DNA from: an uncultured Clostridia bacterium
GTDB lineage: Bacteria; Bacillota; Clostridia; Oscillospirales; Butyricicoccaceae
DNA: 64,000 nucleotides
NCBI GenBank assembly: GCA_945947915.1
Contig: CAMEZQ010000002.1
Coordinates: 1-64,000 of the forward strand
Reading direction: 5' to 3'
Shown here: positions 59,336 through 64,000 of the stretch, piece by piece
Layout: the number at the start of each line of letters is the position of its first letter
How positions within the stretch are numbered: position 1 is the stretch's first letter
The notes under the pieces: generated by a model
The model's database searches: none
Told to the model about the DNA's origin: nothing
Seen by the model: the letters and a program-made list of their open reading frames with translations, nothing else
Program-made: the position numbers and the translations under genes

Positions 59336-60769
59336 TTAAAACATTGCCGACGCGACCGTCCGGAAGAAGGACGCCAGCCCTGCCGGGAAGATGCCCAGCA
59401 GCGCCGCCGCCCCGGCCAGCACGACCATGGGCAGCACCATGGCCGGGCCGCCGTCGGTCACCTTGGCCTTAAAGCCTTCGCCGGGGAAATAGCCCCGGGC
59501 CACGATGGGCAGCAGGTAGCCGGCCGTCAGCAGGGCGCTGACCATCAGCACGACCAGGCCGGTCTGCGCCGCCGCGCTCCCCTGCTCCAGCGCCGCCGCA
59601 GCCAGCTGCCACTTGGCGGCAAAACCTCCGAAGGGCGGAATGCCGATCAGCGACAGGGCAAAGCAGGTAAAGGCCGCCATGACACGCGGCATGCGCCGCC
59701 CCATGCCCAGCAGTCCGTCCACGTTGTGGACGTCACAGTGATGGATAAAGGCGCCGGCGCACAGAAAGAGGCCGATCTTGGCGCAGGCGTGAAAGACCAC
59801 CTGCAGCAGCGCGCCGCAGACGCCGGCCGGCGTGCACAGCATCATGCCGAAGATCACATAGGAAAGCTGGCTGACGCTGGAGTAGGCCAGGCGTTTTTTG
59901 AACTGCTTTTCCTTATAGGCCAGCATGGACCCGGCAAAGATCGTGGCGATGCTCAGGACGAGCAGGACGGTCTGGGGGAACGTGCCGGCCAGATTGCGGC
60001 CGCCGAAAACGTAAAAGGCGGCGCGCATCATGCCCAGAATGCCGGCCTTGGTGATGATGCCCGACAAAAGGGCGCTGGCCGGCGCCGGCGCCACGGGATG
60101 AGCCGTGGGCAGCCAGTTGGCCATGGGCATCATGCCGGCCTTGCAGGAAAAGCCCAGGGCGATGAGCAGGAAGGCCCAAAGCTGGCGGGCGTCCAGCGCC
60201 ATCTGGCCCACCCGTCCGAAGGCGTGTATCGGCAGACCGCCGCCCAGGATCATGCCCATCAGCACCAGGCTGGCCCCAAAGACCGAAAAGCCCAGATACT
60301 TCATGGCCGCCAGGCTGGCCTCCTCTCCCCCGCTGTACAAAACCAGGGGGAAGGACAGCAGGCTCATCAGTTCGAAAAACATGTAGAATGTGATCAGATT
60401 CCCGGCCAGGCAGAGACCCATCATGGCGCCCAGGGTCATCAGCGTAAAGCCGAAAAAGACAGGCTGGCGCTTGTCGCGGCCCAGATATTCACAGGCGTAG
60501 ACCAGCGCCAGAAAGAAGGCCGCGGCGATGAGCGCCATGAAAAAGATGCCCAGACGGTCGGCCCGCAGGATCAGGGACAGAAAATATGTAATTTCGATCC
60601 GGACCCCCTCCCCCGCGCCGCTGCGCACGGCCGGGAAGATGGTCAGACAGCACAGCAGCGCCGCCAGACAAGCCGTCCGGCCGCACTGCCCGGGCCGGCG
60701 CAGCAGGATATACAGGCCGGCGCAGGCCGGCAGCAGCACCGGAAGCAACAAAATGAAAAGCTGCATCAT
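59336..60769 (-). CDS. Mrp/complex I-type antiporter subunit (NuoL/M/N family), second
   Basis: 477 aa; two adjacent ATG codons (60769, 60766) follow AAGGAGG. Key residues Glu133 (FFELMSLL), Lys210 (SCKAGMMP), Lys241 (ITKAGILG) and Lys331 (CAKIGLFL). NWLPTAHPVAPAPASALLSG is the family loop. The four antiporter subunits here are clearly distinct in sequence, so they are not a recent duplication. Confidence 0.9.
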   Translation of the reverse strand: MMQLFILLLPVLLPACAGLYILLRRPGQCGRTACLAALLCCLTIFPAVRSGAGEGVRIEITYFLSLILRADRLGIFFMALIAAAFFLALVYACEYLGRDKRQPVFFGFTLMTLGAMMGLCLAGNLITFYMFFELMSLLSFPLVLYSGGEEASLAAMKYLGFSVFGASLVLMGMILGGGLPIHAFGRVGQMALDARQLWAFLLIALGFSCKAGMMPMANWLPTAHPVAPAPASALLSGIITKAGILGMMRAAFYVFGGRNLAGTFPQTVLLVLSIATIFAGSMLAYKEKQFKKRLAYSSVSQLSYVIFGMMLCTPAGVCGALLQVVFHACAKIGLFLCAGAFIHHCDVHNVDGLLGMGRRMPRVMAAFTCFALSLIGIPPFGGFAAKWQLAAAALEQGSAAAQTGLVVLMVSALLTAGYLLPIVARGYFPGEGFKAKVTDGGPAMVLPMVVLAGAAALLGIFPAGLASFFRTVASAMF

Positions 60770-60778
60770 TCTCCCTCC

Positions 60779-62269
60779 TTACAGCATGGAAAGGCCCATC
60801 CGGATGACCCGAAGGACCGGACCGGCAGCCGTGCCCAGCAGCACCACACCGGCCATCAGCACGACGGCAGCCACGGCAAAGCCGCGGTTGGGCGTGCGCA
60901 GCTCCTCGTATTCTTCCGCCGGCCGGGACCAGATGGCAATGATGGCCGGGATGTAATAGAGCGCGTTGAGCACCGAGGATACGGCCAGGGCCAGAATGGC
61001 CGCCCACATCCGCAAGCCGCCCACGACGGCGGCTTCGGCAAAGAAGAACTTGGCCGTAAAGCCGGTCAGAAGCGGAATGCCGATCATCGACAGGCCGCCC
61101 AGCGTAAAGCCGACGCCGGCCAGACGGTCGCTGCGGGCCGTGCCGCGCAGGCGGTAGAGGCTCTTTTCGTGGTGCCGGATCTCACTCAGCCGTCCGGCGC
61201 TCAGAAAGAGCAGCGGCTTGGTGACGGCGTGGGACAGGATCTGGAAAAAGGCCGCCACAATGCCGGCGTCGGTGCCCAGGCCGATGCCCATGAAGATATA
61301 TCCGATCTGGGCGATGGAAGAATAGGCCAGCATGCGCTTGATATGCTCCTCACGCATGGCCATCACCGAGCCCAGCAGCATACCGGCGATGCCGAAGACA
61401 AACAGGATATCCATGATGGACAGGCTGCGCACGACGCTGATGGAAAAGACCCGGTAGAAAATGCGGATCAGGAAAATGATATAGCCCTTGAGGACCAGGC
61501 CCGACAGCACGGCACTGGAGCTGGTGGTGGCGCCGCCGTGGGCCTGGGGCAGCCAGGCGTAAAAGGGAAACATGGCGCTCTTGATGCCCATACCGATGGC
61601 CAGCAGGCCGCAGACGACGGTCAGCGGCACATGATAGCCGCCGGCCAGGCTGAGCAGCTGCACCCGCGTCAGCAGCTGGGGCATGAGCAGGTGGCCGGTC
61701 ACGCAGTAAAGCAGGGCCAGGCCGATGAGAAAGAGACCGGAGCCCAGAAGGCTGATGACCAGATACCGGATGGTGGCCGCGATGGTCTTTTCGGTATCAC
61801 GGGCCATGACGATGGCGCAGGCGGCCAGCGTGCTGATCTCAATAAATACGTATCCCGTAAAGATATCGTTGGTAAAGGACAGGGCCAGCAGCGACGCCAG
61901 GATCATGCACATCATGGTGAAATAAAACCGCTGCTTGGGCGGCAGGACGTCTTCCATGAAGGTCTGGCGGCCGCCCAGAATGGACATGGCCATGACCAGC
62001 GCGAAAACGGCCGTCAGCATGGCTTCCAGGGGGCCGACATACAGCTCGTTGCCCCAGGGAGCCGGAAAATGGCCCATCTGATAGACGAAGCTCTCCTCCC
62101 GCGCATACAGGATGCCGGCCAGCCCGCCGCACAGCAGGGCGACGGCCAGACAAACGGCCACCGTCGTGCGCAGCGCCGTCTGCCCGTTCTTCTGCAGCGG
62201 CATGGTGATCCCCCCAACCATGCACAGGAAAATGCACACAAAAGGAATATTATAATAGATCGGCTGCAT
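60779..62269 (-). CDS. Mrp/complex I-type antiporter subunit (MrpD/NuoN-like), first
   Basis: 496 aa; ATG 62269 overlaps the stop of the C-subunit gene. Key residues Glu144 (VFIEISTL), Lys230 (GIKSAMFP), Lys261 (VLKGYIIF) and Lys351 (AVTKPLLF). WLPQAHGGATTSSSAVLSG is the conserved loop; its placement right after the MrpC-like subunit matches MrpD in canonical order. Confidence 0.92.
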   Translation of the reverse strand: MQPIYYNIPFVCIFLCMVGGITMPLQKNGQTALRTTVAVCLAVALLCGGLAGILYAREESFVYQMGHFPAPWGNELYVGPLEAMLTAVFALVMAMSILGGRQTFMEDVLPPKQRFYFTMMCMILASLLALSFTNDIFTGYVFIEISTLAACAIVMARDTEKTIAATIRYLVISLLGSGLFLIGLALLYCVTGHLLMPQLLTRVQLLSLAGGYHVPLTVVCGLLAIGMGIKSAMFPFYAWLPQAHGGATTSSSAVLSGLVLKGYIIFLIRIFYRVFSISVVRSLSIMDILFVFGIAGMLLGSVMAMREEHIKRMLAYSSIAQIGYIFMGIGLGTDAGIVAAFFQILSHAVTKPLLFLSAGRLSEIRHHEKSLYRLRGTARSDRLAGVGFTLGGLSMIGIPLLTGFTAKFFFAEAAVVGGLRMWAAILALAVSSVLNALYYIPAIIAIWSRPAEEYEELRTPNRGFAVAAVVLMAGVVLLGTAAGPVLRVIRMGLSML

Positions 62270-62652
62270 CAGTCCACCTTCTTCTTTGCCATCATCATGA
62301 TCTCGTCAAAATCCACCGTGTGGTAGTGCTTGTACAGGCGCTGCACCAGCGCCAGAAAGAAGGCCGACACGCTGACCGAAACGACGATGCCGGTGAGCAC
62401 CAGGCCGGCCGGGATGGGATTGACATACTGAGAAGCGTCGGTGACGCCATTCTGGACGATGGGCGCCATGCGGCCCTCGATATAGCCCTGTGAGGCCAGA
62501 AACAGAAAGACCGACGAGTCCATGACGTTGAAGGCGACGATCTTCTTGATGAGATTGTTCTGCAGCAGCAGGTTCATAAACCCGATGCCGAACAGAACGA
62601 CGGCCGCGATCTCAAACCGCAGCGAAACGGCTTTTTCCAAAAAGGCCTGCAT
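62269..62652 (-). CDS. Mrp-type antiporter subunit C (NuoK-like)
   Basis: 127 aa with three helices. Core MrpC/NuoK features: FGIGFMNLLLQNNLIKKIVAFNVMDSSVFLFLAS, PIPAGLVLTGIVVSVSVSAFFLAL. The ATG shares one base with the stop of the B-subunit gene and GGAGAT lies 4-5 bases upstream. The final helix ends in an acidic/basic tail. It forms the small core helix bundle between antiporter subunits. Confidence 0.9.
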   Translation of the reverse strand: MQAFLEKAVSLRFEIAAVVLFGIGFMNLLLQNNLIKKIVAFNVMDSSVFLFLASQGYIEGRMAPIVQNGVTDASQYVNPIPAGLVLTGIVVSVSVSAFFLALVQRLYKHYHTVDFDEIMMMAKKKVD

Positions 62653-63551
62653 CAGATCTCCCCCCTTGCAAACAATACGTAAAACCCGTACATCGTACAG
62701 GCGACCACCATGCCGACGCAGATATCCAGCACCAGGATGAGACCCGAGCTGAAGATGGCCCCCGGCGTCCCCAGCGGGATCCCGGTGGGCAGGCCGTTGG
62801 CGCCGGTGTAAAACGAATAGGCCTTGCTGGCGGCATAGCAGAGCAGCGCGCTGGAGGTGATGCGCCGGAAGGTCTTCATGGTGAAGATCTCCCGCACCTT
62901 GTCGGTGCCGAAGGCCGAGCCGTACAGGATCAGCCCCGCGCCCATGATGGCGCCGCCCGAAAAGCCGCCGCCCGGCGAGATATGGCCGTTCAAGACGACA
63001 TAGATGCCGAACAGAAAAATGCAGGGCATGACCAGCGAGACCACCTTTTGCAGGATGCGGTCGCTGGCCTCCTTTTCGATGATCCGCTCGTGGGCCTCCT
63101 GGATATCCTCTTCGGCGCTGATGTTCTTTTCATCGCGCAGCAGCAGCATCATTACGCTGGTCACGGCCAGGAAAAGCACCGAGGATTCGCCGAAGGTATC
63201 AAAGGCGCGGTAATCGAGGATCATGCCGGACACCATATTGACGGCGCCGGTCTCCTCCAGACCCTTTTCCACATAACGCTCGACCACCTCGTTGACGGCC
63301 GGATTGTTGGGCTCGCCGAACAGAGGCAGATGGAACACGGTAAAAAGCAGCACGGCCACAACGGTCAGACAGACGATCAGCGCCACCGCCCGGTATTCCC
63401 ACCGGAAGAGGCGCACCCGCATTTCCTCGTTCAGATGGAACAAAGGATGCTTTTCATGGGCCGACTGTCCGGCTTCCCGCCGGAGGGGCCTGGATTCTTC
63501 CGCCGTGCCGTTGACCCAGGCTGTAAAAGCCTTCCAGGTATTCTTTTTCAT
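62652..63551 (-). CDS. Fused MbhE-like and MrpB-like subunit
   Basis: 299 aa with AGGAGGG before ATG 63551. Residues about 50-140 match the MbhE-type protein of hydrogen-evolving membrane hydrogenases: NEVVERYVEKGLEETGAVNMVSG, DYRAFDTFGESSVLF. Residues about 165-299 are MrpB/MnhB: PCIFLFGIYVVLNGHISPGGGFSGGAIM and three helices. In Mbh these are separate genes, so this looks like a fusion, or an undivided ancestral form. The N-terminal 45 residues are soluble and charged. Confidence 0.87.
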   Translation of the reverse strand: MKKNTWKAFTAWVNGTAEESRPLRREAGQSAHEKHPLFHLNEEMRVRLFRWEYRAVALIVCLTVVAVLLFTVFHLPLFGEPNNPAVNEVVERYVEKGLEETGAVNMVSGMILDYRAFDTFGESSVLFLAVTSVMMLLLRDEKNISAEEDIQEAHERIIEKEASDRILQKVVSLVMPCIFLFGIYVVLNGHISPGGGFSGGAIMGAGLILYGSAFGTDKVREIFTMKTFRRITSSALLCYAASKAYSFYTGANGLPTGIPLGTPGAIFSSGLILVLDICVGMVVACTMYGFYVLFARGEI

Positions 63552-63564
63552 ACAGCCATCCCTC

Positions 63565-63819
63565 CTATTCGTCCTTGGTGCCCTTGAGGGCGTGGATCTT
63601 CTTGAGCGTGGTCAGAAACAGGATGCCGGTCACGCCGGCGCCCACCGCCGCTTCGGTAATGGCCAGGTCGGGGCTTTGCAGCAGTGCCCAGATCACGGTC
63701 ATGATCAGACTGTACGCCATATAGATGACCACGGCCACCAGCAGGCGCCTGGATGTCAGCGCCGACACGGCGCACAGGATGAGCGCCAGGATCAGCAGCA
63801 GCTCAAAGGCGATCGTCAT
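63565..63819 (-). CDS. MbhD-like (DUF4040) antiporter subunit
   Basis: 84 aa with GAGGTGATCC upstream of ATG 63819. Two to three helices with the DUF4040 signature LLQSPDLAITEAAVGAGVTGILFL, as in MrpA C-terminal/MbhD modules. The gene overlaps the end of the G-subunit gene by 17 bases. In canonical Mrp this segment is part of the large MrpA protein. Confidence 0.88.
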   Translation of the reverse strand: MTIAFELLLILALILCAVSALTSRRLLVAVVIYMAYSLIMTVIWALLQSPDLAITEAAVGAGVTGILFLTTLKKIHALKGTKDE

Positions 63820-64000
63820 GGCGGATCACCTCGCATTCATCGGCAATATGGGCGTGGGTCAGCACCTCGGCCCGGGCGATCAGATGACTCATCACCGGGC
63901 TGGCCAGCCACATGAAAACGATAATGGCCAGCAGCTTGGCCGAAAGCGCCGTCAGCCCCGAAAGGACCATCAGCCCGCTCAGCACCAGCAGCAGCCCCAG
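63803..64000 (-). CDS. Mrp-type antiporter subunit G, partial (5' end outside window)
   Basis: Only the C-terminal 65 codons are visible; the frame is open to the right edge. SAKLLAIIVFMWLASPVMSHLIARAE is the MnhG/PhaG signature, followed by a short His/Asp-rich cytoplasmic tail. The start, and likely E- and F-type subunits, lie beyond 64000. Confidence 0.85.
   Translation of the reverse strand: MGLLLVLSGLMVLSGLTALSAKLLAIIVFMWLASPVMSHLIARAEVLTHAHIADECEVIRHDDRL

Noticed and set aside
56787-59339. 850-aa open frame on the plus strand opposite the antiporter genes
   Set aside because: Very Gln/His/Gly/Arg-rich, no ribosome site, and antisense to two well-supported membrane proteins; an artefact of GC-rich codon use.
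59726-62326. 866-aa plus-strand open frame
   Set aside because: Antisense shadow of the first two antiporter genes with the same biased composition and no start signals.

Overview
The window looks like chromosomal DNA of a GC-rich, Gram-positive, gut-type Clostridia bacterium, probably Oscillospiraceae-like. That placement is inference. It rests on strong GGAGG-type ribosome sites, frequent TTG and GTG starts, SLH-domain and LAAC-type lipoproteins, DUF951, DUF2508, TIGR04076, YjdF and YitT families, and a second, divergent type IIA topoisomerase pair. There is no phage, transposase, plasmid gene or CRISPR array. Nearly all of it is ordinary chromosome in short operons, usually with ATGA start-stop overlaps and bounded by strong, often bidirectional, hairpin terminators. 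Many promoters can be read directly and share an extended -10 of the form TGCTATRAT.

Layout. 0-4.5 kb: a small basic protein, tRNA-Leu, a membrane metallopeptidase-like protein with a ZIP metal transporter, and a tandem pair of class-I amidotransferase-fold peptidases, one lacking its catalytic cysteine. 4.5-9 kb: pckA, a membrane-anchored cyclophilin, a TIGR04076 protein and an HSL-type esterase. 9-15.5 kb: an SLH protein, the operon lspA-rluD-HAD-yitT, a DUF4349 lipoprotein and an AEC transporter. 15.5-16 kb: a 111-bp tandem repeat built almost entirely from palindromes. 16-25 kb: rpe, an S1-domain protein, DUF951-isochorismatase-orphan, the rsmA-alkX-DUF1294-MATE operon and a MATE-GNAT pair.

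25-32 kb: a Crp/Fnr regulator, a TtcA-like tRNA thiolase, DUF2508, the topoisomerase pair, and YjdF behind a structured leader RNA. 32-40 kb: a short YitT, an amidase, a FecBCD-type ABC importer whose permease and ATPase share an operon with a LysR regulator, and a sulfur pair (CoA-disulfide reductase/rhodanese plus siroheme sulfite reductase). 40-45 kb: clpB preceded by a ribbon-helix-helix regulator, two tRNAs and gap. 45-48.3 kb: a degenerate sensor kinase, two small proteins and a secreted degenerate deacetylase. 48-56 kb: a cyclophilin, MarR with a divergent nucleoside hydrolase, a nitroreductase, an iron-sulfur flavoprotein, a serine hydrolase, asparaginase II and a GDPD.

56-64 kb: an Mrp/Mbh-type cation/proton antiporter operon on the minus strand that runs off the right edge. 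It has four NuoL/M/N-type subunits, each keeping the membrane Glu and Lys residues of proton translocation, plus C-, B-, MbhD- and G-type subunits. No hydrogenase genes lie between its last visible gene and the terminator.

The signals most worth a second look are the 111-bp structured tandem repeat, the four-antiporter operon, the dead/intact peptidase pair, the possible attenuator ahead of rsmA and the cluster of degenerate enzymes at 45-48 kb. No complete novel defence or biosynthetic system is evident.
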